NCBI GenBank assembly: GCA_035460165.1
Contig: DATHWW010000003.1
Location: forward strand, 1 to 64,000
Origin: MM2 sp035460165
GTDB taxonomy: Bacteria > Pseudomonadota > Gammaproteobacteria > Burkholderiales > Methylophilaceae
DNA: 64,000 nt
Direction: 5' to 3'
Part shown: positions 25,670 to 34,498 of the stretch, piece by piece
How the letters are laid out: each line of letters starts with the position of its first letter
Position numbering within the stretch: position 1 is the first letter of the stretch
Notes under the pieces: generated by a model
Seen by the model: only the letters and a program-made list of their open reading frames with translations
The model's database searches: none
What the model was told of the DNA's origin: nothing
Made by a program: the position numbers and the translations under genes

Positions 25670-25858
25670 GATGACCTCTCGTTCTTAGGTGTTTTCGCGT
25701 CGAATTTTAGCAGAACGCCGGGGGCTGCGGAAAACAATCCGGCCTCTTTTTGGGACAGCCGCAATACCAGGAAGTTGTTTTAAAAGTCGCGAGGAAGAAT
25801 GGATACAAGCTCACAGGGAGCGCAATGCCGCCGACTCCTTCAGCCACTTTAACGGCTA

Positions 25859-26587
25859 TTAAAGATTCAGCTGGATCTCGCGTTCCACCGGTGATGGTTC
25901 GAAGCCGCGCGATTCGTAATACTTGAAAATCGCCTCGACCACCTGCTTGGGATCGTCGATGACCAGCATCAGGTCCATGTCCTCGGGGCTGATCATGCCC
26001 TCCGGGATCATCACGTTGCGGAACCAATCGAGCATGCCGCGCCAGAACGGCTCGCACACCAGAATGATGGGAATGCGGCGTGTCTTGCCGGTCTGCACCA
26101 GCGTCAGTGCTTCCATCAGTTCGTCCATCGTGCCGAACCCGCCGGGCATCACCACGTACGCTACGGCAAACTTGACGAACATCACCTTGCGCGCAAAAAA
26201 ATGCTGGAACGTCTGGCTGATGTCCTGATAGGCGTTCGCGTTCTGCTCGTGCGGCAGCTGGATATTGAGGCCGACGCTGGGCGATTTTCCGTAGTAAGCG
26301 CCTTTGTTGGCGGCCTCCATGATGCCGGGGCCGCCGCCGGAAATCACGCTGAACCCGGCATTGGATAGTTGCCGGGCAATTTCTTCGGTCAACTGGTAAT
26401 AAGGATGGTCAGGAGGCGTACGCGCACTACCGAAAATCGACACCGCCGGGCTGATTTCCTTCAGCCGCTCCGTGGCCTCGACGAATTCTGCCATAATCTC
26501 GAACACGCGCCAGGACTCACGCGCCGAATGCTCGCGGTTGAGCATTTCGACGTCCGTGACCTTGGGAAGCTTATCTGCGACTGACAT
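25859..26587 (-). CDS. LOG-family nucleotide 5'-monophosphate phosphoribohydrolase
   Basis: The 242-residue protein has the Rossmann-like LOG fold with both signature motifs, GGGPGIMEAANKGA and PGGFGTMDELMEAL. Family members hydrolyse cytokinin or purine nucleoside monophosphates (YgdH/PpnN and LonelyGuy). The bacterial substrate here is unproven. The amino-terminal 50 residues are helical. It is divergent from polA with a 16-base gap, so the two starts share regulatory DNA. The 189 bases between this gene and the DUF2782 gene hold no recognisable feature. Confidence 0.9.
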   Translation of the reverse strand: MSVADKLPKVTDVEMLNREHSARESWRVFEIMAEFVEATERLKEISPAVSIFGSARTPPDHPYYQLTEEIARQLSNAGFSVISGGGPGIMEAANKGAYYGKSPSVGLNIQLPHEQNANAYQDISQTFQHFFARKVMFVKFAVAYVVMPGGFGTMDELMEALTLVQTGKTRRIPIILVCEPFWRGMLDWFRNVMIPEGMISPEDMDLMLVIDDPKQVVEAIFKYYESRGFEPSPVEREIQLNL

Positions 26588-26603
26588 TCGGAACTCCCAC
26601 TCG

Positions 26604-29336
26604 ATGAAAACTTTATTGCTGGTAGACGGCTCGTCCTATCTTTATCGTGCGTTCCACGCGCTGCCCGACCTGCGCAACAAGCATCAGGAGCCGACCGGCG
26701 CGGTCTACGGCGTACTCAACATGCTGCGCCGCCTGCACAAGGACTATCCAGCCGATTATAGCGCCTGCGTCTTCGATGCCAAGGGAAAAACCTTCCGCGA
26801 CGATATCTACGCCGAATACAAGGCGCACCGTCCGCCGATGCCGGATGACTTGTCATGCCAAATCGCTCCGCTGCTGGAAACTATCGAGGGTATGGGCTGG
26901 CCGCTGCTGATGGTGGACGGCATGGAGGCCGACGACGTGATCGGCGCATTGGCGCGGCAGGCGGAAGTGGAAGGCATGCGCACCGTCATTTCGACGGGCG
27001 ACAAAGACATCGCGCAACTGGTGAACCCCAATGTCATGCTGATCAACACCATGACCAATGAAATCCTCGACGAAGCCGGCGTGGAGCGCAAGTTCGGCCT
27101 GCCCCCGGCCTTGATCGTCGACTACCTGACGCTGGTCGGCGACGCGGTGGACAACGTACCCGGCGTGGAAAAAGTCGGCCCGAAGACGGCCGTAAAATGG
27201 CTGACGCAATACGGCACGCTGAACAACCTGGTCGCGCATGCCGACGAAGTCACCGGCGTCGTCGGCGACAACCTGCGCCGCGCCCTGCCTTGGCTACCAA
27301 CCGCGCGCGAACTGCTGACGATCAAATGCGACGTCGAACTGCCGGTCGGCCTGCACGACTTGACGCATCGCGAGCAGAACAAGGGCAAGCTCGCCGAACT
27401 GTACGAGCGCCTCGAATTCAAGTCCTGGCTGCGCGAACTTACTTCGGGCGACGCACCGCCTCCACCCCAACCCGGCCAGCCGCACCCGTCCGCGCTGCAG
27501 ATGGGGCTGGAGCTGGGCAATGTCGTCAAGACCCGCAATTATGAAACCATCCTGACCGAAGACGCATTGCAGCACTGGCTGGACAAGATCGGCAACGCCG
27601 CCTTGGTATGCTTCGACACCGAGACCACCAGTCTCGACCCACAGGCGGCGCGCATCGTCGGCATGTCCTTCGCCACTGAGGCCGGCGAGGCGGCCTATCT
27701 GCCGCTGACGCACGACTACGCTGGCGTACCGCAGCAACTGCCGTTCGAGGCGACGTTGGCGCGAATAAAGCCGCTGCTGGAAAGCCCGGCCATCCTCAAG
27801 GTCGGCCAGAACCTCAAGTACGACAAGCATGTGCTCGCCAATCACGGCATAGAACTGAACGGCATCGCGCACGACACGCTGCTGCAAAGCTACGTGCTGG
27901 AAAGCCACCGCCAGCGCAACATGGACGATCTCGCGCTGCGCCATCTCGGCGTGCGCACGATCACATTCGAAGAGGTCGCCGGCAAGGGCGCCAAGCAGGT
28001 GGGCTTCAACCAGGTCGCGCTGGAACAGGCCGCCGAGTATGCCGCCGAGGACGCCGACATCACGCTGCAATTGCATCAGACGCTGTTCCCGCAGGTGCAG
28101 TGCGACAAGAAGCTGGAGTTCGTCTACCGGGAAATCGAGATGCCGGTAATGGAAATCCTGTTCCGCATGGAGCGCACCGGCGTGCTGATCGACGGGAAAA
28201 TGCTGCAAGCGCAAAGCCACGAACTCGGCCACAAACTGGTGGCGCTGGAACAGCAGGCGCACGCGCTCGCCGGCCAGCCGTTCAACCTCGGCTCGCCCAA
28301 GCAATTGCAGGAAATCCTGTTCGGCAAGCTTGGCATCAAGCCGCTGAAGAAAACCCCCAGCGGCACGCCTTCGACCGATGAGGACGTCTTGCAGGAGCTG
28401 GCGCTGGACCATCCACTGCCCAAGGTGCTGCTGGAATACCGCGGCCTGTCCAAGCTGAAATCCACCTATACCGACAAGCTGCCGAAGATGGTCAACGCGC
28501 AGACCGGCCGCGTGCACACCAATTACAGCCAGGCCGTGGCGATCACCGGGCGCCTGGCAAGCAACGACCCCAATCTGCAGAACATCCCGGTGCGCACCGC
28601 CGAAGGCCGCCGCATCCGCGAAGCCTTCATTGCCCCGCCCGGCCATGTCATCGTTTCCGCCGACTATTCGCAGGTCGAGCTGCGCATCATGGCGCACCTG
28701 TCGCAGGACGAAGGCCTGCTCAAGGCCTTCGCCGCCGGCGAGGACATCCACCGCGCCACCGCCTCGGAAGTCTTCGGCTGCAGCCGCGAGGAGGTCAGCA
28801 GTGAACAGCGCCGCTATGCCAAAGTCATCAACTTCGGCTTGATCTATGGCATGTCCGCCTTCGGCCTCGCCAGCAACCTCAATATCGAACGCGCCGCCGC
28901 ACAGAGCTACATCGAACGCTACTTCGCCCGCTACCCCGGCGTGCGCCGCTACATGGACGACACCCGCATGCTCGCGCGACTGCAAGGCTACGTCGAAACC
29001 ATCTTCGGCCGCAGGTTATGGGTACCCGAGATCAACAGCCCCAACGGCATGCGTCGGCAAGGCGCCGAACGCGCCGCGATCAATGCCCCGATGCAAGGCA
29101 CCGCCGCCGACCTGATCAAGCTGGCGATGATCGCCGTCGAGAAATGGCTGCTGGAGCAGAAGATCGGCACACGCATGGTGATGCAGGTACATGACGAACT
29201 GGTGCTGGAAGTACCTGAGTCGGAACTGAAGCTGATCAAGATGGAATTGCCGCGGCTGATGAGCGGAGTGGCAAAACTGGATGTGCCGCTGGAAGTGGAA
29301 ACCGGCGTAGGGTCGAACTGGGAAAGCGCGCATTAA
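26604..29336 (+). CDS. polA: DNA polymerase I
   Basis: The polymerase fills repair gaps and removes Okazaki primers. The 910-residue protein begins MKTLLLVDGSSYLYRAFHALP (5'-3' exonuclease domain, about 1-290). A proofreading domain follows at about 325-515, with CFDTETTS, NLKYDKHVLANHG and YAAEDADITLQL, so the 3'-5' exonuclease residues are retained. The polymerase domain has motif A VSADYSQVELRIMAHLS, the O-helix RRYAKVINFGLIYGMS and motif C QVHDELVLEV. The start at 26604 is chosen from family alignment; the longer reading frame runs into the divergent gene. Confidence 0.98.
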   Translation: MKTLLLVDGSSYLYRAFHALPDLRNKHQEPTGAVYGVLNMLRRLHKDYPADYSACVFDAKGKTFRDDIYAEYKAHRPPMPDDLSCQIAPLLETIEGMGWPLLMVDGMEADDVIGALARQAEVEGMRTVISTGDKDIAQLVNPNVMLINTMTNEILDEAGVERKFGLPPALIVDYLTLVGDAVDNVPGVEKVGPKTAVKWLTQYGTLNNLVAHADEVTGVVGDNLRRALPWLPTARELLTIKCDVELPVGLHDLTHREQNKGKLAELYERLEFKSWLRELTSGDAPPPPQPGQPHPSALQMGLELGNVVKTRNYETILTEDALQHWLDKIGNAALVCFDTETTSLDPQAARIVGMSFATEAGEAAYLPLTHDYAGVPQQLPFEATLARIKPLLESPAILKVGQNLKYDKHVLANHGIELNGIAHDTLLQSYVLESHRQRNMDDLALRHLGVRTITFEEVAGKGAKQVGFNQVALEQAAEYAAEDADITLQLHQTLFPQVQCDKKLEFVYREIEMPVMEILFRMERTGVLIDGKMLQAQSHELGHKLVALEQQAHALAGQPFNLGSPKQLQEILFGKLGIKPLKKTPSGTPSTDEDVLQELALDHPLPKVLLEYRGLSKLKSTYTDKLPKMVNAQTGRVHTNYSQAVAITGRLASNDPNLQNIPVRTAEGRRIREAFIAPPGHVIVSADYSQVELRIMAHLSQDEGLLKAFAAGEDIHRATASEVFGCSREEVSSEQRRYAKVINFGLIYGMSAFGLASNLNIERAAAQSYIERYFARYPGVRRYMDDTRMLARLQGYVETIFGRRLWVPEINSPNGMRRQGAERAAINAPMQGTAADLIKLAMIAVEKWLLEQKIGTRMVMQVHDELVLEVPESELKLIKMELPRLMSGVAKLDVPLEVETGVGSNWESAH

Positions 29337-29558
29337 ACTATTGCATACCTATCTCTAATGTCAATATTTTTTACACTATCACCAGCTTTCTTCCGTCACC
29401 GCGCAATAACATACTGATCTTTTTTCCATTTCTTCTTTTGGCTCAGATCGTGCTAGAAACCCAGTGCTGATGGTTCCCTTCCCGAATCTCTCAGGAAGGG
29501 GGGCAGTCGGTCAATTTACCGGTGATCTGATCGGTAAGCTCATCGCGAGGAGAAGCAC

Positions 29559-30044
29559 ATGTACACCGCAAAAGCTATTGCAGCCTCCACCGCAATCGTT
29601 CTAGGCGCACTCATCGCGACGCCTGCATTGGCAGCGGATCTCGCCATGGAAGGCCACATCTCGATTATCCCGTCCGAAATCAAATGGACCGATGCCCCAT
29701 CCATCGGACCGGGTGCCAAGCTCGCGGTTCTGGAAGGTGATATAAAGCAGGCTGCGCCGTTCACTATGCGGATCAAGCTGCCTCCCGACTTCAAAGTACC
29801 AACCCACACCCATCCCGTGTTTGAACGGGTCACCGTGCTGTCCGGAATGTTCCATTTGGGCATCGGCGAGACATTCGATCACACCAAAGCGAGAGCTTAT
29901 CCGGCTGGCGGCGTCGCCATGATGCCCCCGGGAATGCCCATGTTTGCCTTTACCACCGACCAAGAGACCGTCATTCAGATTCACGGCACCGGCCCCTGGG
30001 GCATCAACTACCTCAATCCGGCGGAGGATCCGAGCAAGAAATAG
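29559..30044 (+). CDS. Periplasmic cupin-domain protein
   Basis: The 161-residue product has a signal peptide (cleavage after ALA, about residue 25) and a single cupin domain. The first metal motif is PTHTHPVFERVTVLSG and the second PAGGVAMMPPGMPMFA. A carboxy segment GTGPWGINYLNPAEDP follows. A GAGGAGA site precedes the ATG. Histidines compatible with a metal site are present. Substrate and role are unknown. The 222 bases upstream, after polA, hold a CCCTTCC/GGAAGGG hairpin (29482-29506) and little else. Confidence 0.82.
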   Translation: MYTAKAIAASTAIVLGALIATPALAADLAMEGHISIIPSEIKWTDAPSIGPGAKLAVLEGDIKQAAPFTMRIKLPPDFKVPTHTHPVFERVTVLSGMFHLGIGETFDHTKARAYPAGGVAMMPPGMPMFAFTTDQETVIQIHGTGPWGINYLNPAEDPSKK

Positions 30045-30281
30045 ATTGGGTGCTGCTTTTGCGGGCCGCATATACCCCCCCACGACAGGTCACGGTTTTC
30101 AACTTCTTCCGAGCCCCAGCCGCTACGGTTCGTGCCAGGTGCAGATAACTCACAATGTTTATCAATCATTCCAAAATCGATGGTCTAATTTATTTACGGC
30201 AGGCGTGCCATATCCAATATGCCACGCGACCCCGCCGCAAAAACCTGTCTTGCGCACAAGCGCGCAAAGGAGGTGAGTCCA

Positions 30282-30866
30282 ATGAGCAAAATCCTGGATG
30301 AGGTAATGGTGGCAAACGCCAGCTATGCCGCGGATTTCGGCGACAAGGGCATGCTTGCGCTGCCGCCGGCCCGCCATTTCGCGATCCTCACCTGCATGGA
30401 CGCCCGGCTCGATCCGGCAAAATACGCCGGACTGGCCGAAGGCGACGCGCATGTGATCCGCAATGCCGGCGGCCGGGCAAGCGACGACGCGATCCGCTCG
30501 CTGGTCATTTCGTACAAGCTGCTGGGCACGCGGGAGTGGTTGGTGATCCACCATACGAATTGCGGGATGGAGCTATTCACAAACGACATCATGCGCGATC
30601 TATTGGCAAGCAGTTTAAAGACCGCAACGCTGGGCCACAGCGGCTGGCACGACCCTGGCGAAGGTCCTGGTTCCCCGGAAGGCGGCTACATCAACTGGCT
30701 GACATTTTCCGACAACTCACGAAGTGTGGTGGAAGATGTCATGCGTATCCGCAACCATCCGCTGGTACCGCCTGACATCCCGATCTACGGCTATATCTAT
30801 GACGTAAAAACCGGAAAGCTGCAGGAGGTGCCGGAAGCCATGGCGGCCGGCAAGGCGACAAAGTAG
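30282..30866 (+). CDS. Beta-class carbonic anhydrase
   Basis: The enzyme interconverts carbon dioxide and bicarbonate. The 194-residue protein has the zinc ligands C and D-R pair in CMDARLD and the H-x2-C set in HHTNCGM. RNAGGRASDDAIRSL, the usual following segment, is also present. It is the short cytoplasmic type with no signal peptide. The start at 30282 follows a very strong AAAGGAGGTGAG ribosome-binding site. A TTGCGC/GCGCAA hairpin ends exactly where that site begins. The 237-base gap upstream holds no other feature I can support. Confidence 0.9.
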   Translation: MSKILDEVMVANASYAADFGDKGMLALPPARHFAILTCMDARLDPAKYAGLAEGDAHVIRNAGGRASDDAIRSLVISYKLLGTREWLVIHHTNCGMELFTNDIMRDLLASSLKTATLGHSGWHDPGEGPGSPEGGYINWLTFSDNSRSVVEDVMRIRNHPLVPPDIPIYGYIYDVKTGKLQEVPEAMAAGKATK

Positions 30867-31036
30867 TAGTCGACCTAAAGAAACGCTTGCATGTGTGCCG
30901 AAAACGGCACGCCTTTCGGCATTCGCCATGCCCGTGATGCGCTGTCGAAATCCCGGCGTACTTCCGGTAGACTGCGATACTTTCGCTACGGGCCGCCCCG
31001 CGCTGGCAGCGCACGATTTCCAAAACGGTTCTCCAT

Positions 31037-31603
31037 TTGCAACGCATACTCCAGCCCGGCCACGCCGACCAGACCATCAACAAATCGCGCTTCATCGCCG
31101 CCGCTGAGTACTGCGCCGACGAACGCTCGGTGATGCTGATGCTGCGCCGCCTCGCCAGCCAACACTCCCACGCGCATCATCTCGCCTTCGCCTACAAGAT
31201 CCGCAGCGATGAAGGCATCCTGCAGCGCTTTCATGATGCCGGCGAGCCTTCCGGCACTGCCGGAAAACCCATCATGCAATACCTGGAAGGGCACGACCTG
31301 ATCAATGCCTGCGTGGCCGTGGTGCGCTATTACGGCGGCATCAACCTCGGCACCGGCGGCCTGGCCCGCGCGTATGGCGGCACGGCCAAACTCGCCATTG
31401 ATGCAGCGAAACTGGGACCATTTGTCGAAATGCGCCAGATTCGGGTGGTACTGGACTATGCGAAGCTGGATGGATTCACGCGCGAGCTGGGAAAAATGCA
31501 CGGGGAAATTCTGGACAAGGATTTCGGCGAGCGCGTCACCGTCATTGCCTCCCTGCCTGCCGATCAGGCGCCGGCCTTGCTCGGCCGCTATGGAGAGAAA
31601 TAA
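31037..31603 (+). CDS. YigZ/IMPACT-family protein
   Basis: The 188-residue product carries the UPF0029 signature RYYGGINLGTGGLARAYGG and the upstream segment DAGEPSGTAGKPI. Family members contact ribosomes or tRNA in eukaryotes (IMPACT). The bacterial role is unclear. The only start in frame is TTG at 31037 and no ribosome-binding site is obvious. The 170 bases before it contain only a weak GTGCCG/CGGCAC hairpin (30895-30910) that might end the carbonic anhydrase transcript. Confidence 0.85.
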   Translation: MQRILQPGHADQTINKSRFIAAAEYCADERSVMLMLRRLASQHSHAHHLAFAYKIRSDEGILQRFHDAGEPSGTAGKPIMQYLEGHDLINACVAVVRYYGGINLGTGGLARAYGGTAKLAIDAAKLGPFVEMRQIRVVLDYAKLDGFTRELGKMHGEILDKDFGERVTVIASLPADQAPALLGRYGEK

Positions 31604-31752
31604 GCACGACTTTAATTATCCATTAAGATTTTATTAATTGGTTTCCCGCTATTTGTGTATATTTGCGTAACAGACGCGTGCCCACTCAAGCAGCGCCGGG
31701 CAATACATAAAAACAGCGGTTCTACATCCATAACATAAGTGTCGGGGGGAAC

Positions 31753-32721
31753 ATGGGTACGGCCAATGCTGAAAGCGAAATTCTCTTACCAATTTCCGTA
31801 CTCTGTCTTAACCCCGCCGTAGATGTCACCCACGAAACCCCCCATCTCATCGCCAACCAGAAGACCTACGCCACAAGCACCCGATACGATCCGGGCGGTA
31901 ACGGCATCAACGTCGGCCGGGCATTAAGGCGGCTGCATGCGCCCGCCGAAACGTTCTGCGTCATCGGCGGCGAAATGGGCGAGTTTCTCAAGCGCATGCT
32001 GGCTCGGCAGCTAGACAAAGTCTTTTACGAAGAAGTGGATGGCGAAACGCGCATCAACGGCACCGTCCTGGAACGCGAAGCCGATACGCAATATGAAGTC
32101 AGCGGTATCGGCCCGGTACTTTCGCCCGCGCATCTGCAGCATCTGGTAGATAACTTCGTGCAAACCACCGGCCAAGGATTGGCGGTCATTACCGGCTCCA
32201 TCCAGCCCAATGTCCCGGTTGAGCTGTATGCGGAGCTTGCCGCACGCGTCCGGCAGCAAGGAGGCATGGCGATCGTAGATGCCCCAGTCAAGCTCTTGCG
32301 TCATGCGCTTGAGGGCAAGCCTTTCTTGATCAAGCCCAATCTGTTCGAACTCGAATCGCTGCTCAACAAGCCGTTGACCGGCATCGACGCGGTGGCGGAT
32401 GCGGCGCGCCGCATCCAGCAACAAGGCGTGGATTATGTCTGCGTTTCCATGGGGCCGGATGGCGCCCTGCTGGCGGGGCCGGACAACACTTATCTAGCCA
32501 TGGCTCCCGCTGTCGTGGTCAATGCCACAGTTGGCGCCGGCGATGCGATGGTAGCGGGCCTGACGGCCGCGTTGGCCAGAAACGTACCCGCGCATGAGGC
32601 CTTGCGGCAAGGGATCGCCTGCGGTACCGGCACCGTCCAGCATCCGGGTACGGAGCTGTTTTCCATGGACGACATCGAGCGCCTGGTCCCGCAGATCGAG
32701 ATACACACGCTGGACAGGTGA
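31753..32721 (+). CDS. pfkB: PfkB-family sugar-phosphate kinase (6-phosphofructokinase 2-like)
   Basis: The 322-residue ribokinase-fold protein shows the amino motif LCLNPAVDVTHETPHL, the substrate-binding YDPGGNGINVGRAL, and the catalytic anion-hole motif ATVGAGDAMVAG. This set is typical of the PfkB/FruK/LacC group acting on phosphorylated hexoses. A choice between 6-phosphofructokinase and 1-phosphofructokinase is not certain. The ATG is preceded by GGGGGGAAC. If the genome lacks PfkA it could supply the glycolytic step next to the Entner-Doudoroff genes about 2 kb away. The 149 bases upstream are AT-rich and look like a promoter region. Confidence 0.8.
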   Translation: MGTANAESEILLPISVLCLNPAVDVTHETPHLIANQKTYATSTRYDPGGNGINVGRALRRLHAPAETFCVIGGEMGEFLKRMLARQLDKVFYEEVDGETRINGTVLEREADTQYEVSGIGPVLSPAHLQHLVDNFVQTTGQGLAVITGSIQPNVPVELYAELAARVRQQGGMAIVDAPVKLLRHALEGKPFLIKPNLFELESLLNKPLTGIDAVADAARRIQQQGVDYVCVSMGPDGALLAGPDNTYLAMAPAVVVNATVGAGDAMVAGLTAALARNVPAHEALRQGIACGTGTVQHPGTELFSMDDIERLVPQIEIHTLDR

Positions 32722-32745
32722 TTCCCGCACTCACCTGAAACTAGG

Positions 32746-33210
32746 TCAGCGGCTGCGTATCCTCAAGGTCAGCCCTTTCAGGAAATTGCGCAACAACTGA
32801 TCGCCGCATTCGCGGTAATTCTTGTGCCCTTTTTTGCGGAACAATGCGCTCAACTCCGGCCTGGATATCGGAAAGCCCGCCAGCTCAAGAATCGCCAGCA
32901 TGTCGTCTTCCTTCAAAATAAAGGCCACACGCAGCTTCTTGAGGATATCGTTGTTGTTCAGCCGCCCCGAAAATGGTGCTTCGGGCGCTTGCTCGCTTTT
33001 GCCTCGCTTATGGACGATCAGCCCCTCGAGAAAATGGGCCATCGCGGCATCGCTGCATTCGAGATAGCCCTCTTCGTCTTCCCTTTTGAGAAAACCCGCG
33101 ATATCGGCGCGCGAAACCTCAAGCCCGGCAAGTTCGAATATATCGACGAGGGCGGGATCGCTCAGATCCATGGCATAACGCAGGCTGCGCAATACATCGT
33201 TATTGGTCAC
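32746..33210 (-). CDS. yehS: DUF1456 protein (YehS-like)
   Basis: The 154-residue protein is an internal duplication. Residues 1-70 (MTNNDVLRSLRYAMDLSDPALVDIFELAGLEVS) and 84-150 (LNNNDILKKLRVAFILKEDDMLAILELAGFPIS) repeat the same helical unit, which is the DUF1456 signature. No biochemical function is established. It runs on the minus strand just upstream of the YgjP-like gene. Confidence 0.9.
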   Translation of the reverse strand: MTNNDVLRSLRYAMDLSDPALVDIFELAGLEVSRADIAGFLKREDEEGYLECSDAAMAHFLEGLIVHKRGKSEQAPEAPFSGRLNNNDILKKLRVAFILKEDDMLAILELAGFPISRPELSALFRKKGHKNYRECGDQLLRNFLKGLTLRIRSR

Positions 33211-33243
33211 GCTTAACTCCGGTCGGATGAATAAAGACCCGGT

Positions 33244-33756
33244 TCAATCCTGCCACAACGGCGTCTTGAACAGGTCCAGGTAGGTGAGGTATAGCCTGAG
33301 GTCGAACTCGATCTGGTGATAATCGGGCTCCATCGTCAGGCACAGCTTGTAAAACGCCTTGTCGTGCTCTTTTTCCTTGAGGTGGGCAAGCTCATGCACC
33401 ACGATCATTTTCAGGAACGGCGGCGGGACATCCTTGAACAAGGGCGCTACACGGATTTCGTGTTTCGATTTCAATCGGCTGCCCTGCACGCGGGATACCG
33501 AGGTGTGCAATCCCAACGCGTGCTGGACGATCTGTATCCTATTGTCGAACAGCACCTTGCTGATCGGCTCGGCGTTGCGGAGATAGTCGCTCTTCAGCTC
33601 CATCACATAGCCGTAGAGCGCCTTGTCGGTCGTGACGCCATGCGATCCCGAATAGCGGTTCGACAGAACCTCCGCCAGTCGGTTTTGCGCGACCAGCTGG
33701 CGCACCTGCTGCAGGGTGGCTTCTGAATAGCCCGCCAGATATTTCAGCTCTTGCAT
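33244..33756 (-). CDS. YgjP-like metal-dependent hydrolase (DUF45)
   Basis: The 170-residue protein has the zinc-protease-like motif VVHELAHLKEKEHDKAFYKL (HExxH form) and the family segment IRVAPLFKDVPPPFLKMIVVHE. Family members are M48-related hydrolases of unknown substrate. An ATG at 33756 with GGGG nine bases upstream is preferred; a TTG at 33771 would add five residues. It lies downstream of the strong minus-strand terminator that follows eda, so it has its own promoter. Confidence 0.85.
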   Translation of the reverse strand: MQELKYLAGYSEATLQQVRQLVAQNRLAEVLSNRYSGSHGVTTDKALYGYVMELKSDYLRNAEPISKVLFDNRIQIVQHALGLHTSVSRVQGSRLKSKHEIRVAPLFKDVPPPFLKMIVVHELAHLKEKEHDKAFYKLCLTMEPDYHQIEFDLRLYLTYLDLFKTPLWQD

Positions 33757-33769
33757 CGTAAACGGCCCC

Positions 33770-33805
33770 AAATAAAAAACCTGCCGGAGCGAGGCTCCGA
33801 CAGGC
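33770..33805 (-). terminator. Rho-independent terminator after eda
   Basis: On the minus strand, CCTGTCGGAGC, loop CTC, GCTCCGGCAGG (33804-33780) is followed by TTTTTTATTT. It is the clear end of the edd-eda transcript. Confidence 0.9.
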
Positions 33806-33853
33806 TTGAGCGCTTAACTGGCTCGGGCGAAATCTGCCGAGCGCTGGTTCAGA

Positions 33854-34498
33854 TCAACGTGCCAGTTTGCAGGCTTCGCTCGCCATCTCGGTGATCTTGG
33901 CCCATTCGCCACGCACCATCACGTCAGCCGGTGTCAGCCAGGAACCGCCGACCACCACCACGTTGGGCAGTGCCAGCAGCGTCGGGGCGTTTTCCAGCGA
34001 GACGCCGCCGGTCGGGCAGAACTTGATGTCGGTGAACGGTCCGGCCCACGCCTTGAGCAGGTTGGGGCCGCCCGCCTGCATCGCGGGGAAGAACTTCAGC
34101 TCGGTGAAGCCGTCTTCCTGCGCGGTCATGATTTCGCTACCAGTAGCCACGCCGGGCAACAACGGCAGGCCGATGTCCTGGCAGGTCTTGCCGACGGTGG
34201 TGGTATAACCGGGGCTCACGCCGAAACGCGCGCCGGCAGCAAGAGCGGCCTTGGCATCGGCGGCGCTGCGGATGGTACCGGCGCCGATCACGGCTTCCGG
34301 CACTTCCGCGGCGATCGCGCGCATGCAGTCCAGCGCAACCGAAGTGCGCAGCGTGATTTCCAGCATGCGAATGCCGCCGGCCACCAGGGCTTTCGCCATC
34401 GGTACCGCATGGGCAACGTCGTTCAGCACAATCACCGGGATCACCGGAGCGTCCAGCATGACCTGCAGCGCGGTCAGTTTTTCATTATTTACAGCCAA
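33854..34498 (-). CDS. eda: 2-dehydro-3-deoxy-phosphogluconate aldolase
   Basis: The enzyme splits KDPG into pyruvate and glyceraldehyde-3-phosphate, the second Entner-Doudoroff step. The 214-residue protein has PVIPVIVLNDVAHAVPMAKALVAGG, the catalytic glutamate in MLEITLRT, the Schiff-base lysine in ELKFFPAMQAGG, and the phosphate site FCPTGGVSLENA. It overlaps the end of edd by ten bases, so translation is probably coupled. Confidence 0.97.
   Translation of the reverse strand: MAVNNEKLTALQVMLDAPVIPVIVLNDVAHAVPMAKALVAGGIRMLEITLRTSVALDCMRAIAAEVPEAVIGAGTIRSAADAKAALAAGARFGVSPGYTTTVGKTCQDIGLPLLPGVATGSEIMTAQEDGFTELKFFPAMQAGGPNLLKAWAGPFTDIKFCPTGGVSLENAPTLLALPNVVVVGGSWLTPADVMVRGEWAKITEMASEACKLAR

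Noticed and set aside
27294..28985. 563-codon minus-strand frame opposite polA
   Set aside because: It is an antisense shadow of polA; composition is not protein-like.
29481..29510. A similar AATCTCTCAGG string before the cupin gene
   Set aside because: It lies in the loop of a simple CCCTTCC/GGAAGGG hairpin; no aptamer partner segments are present.
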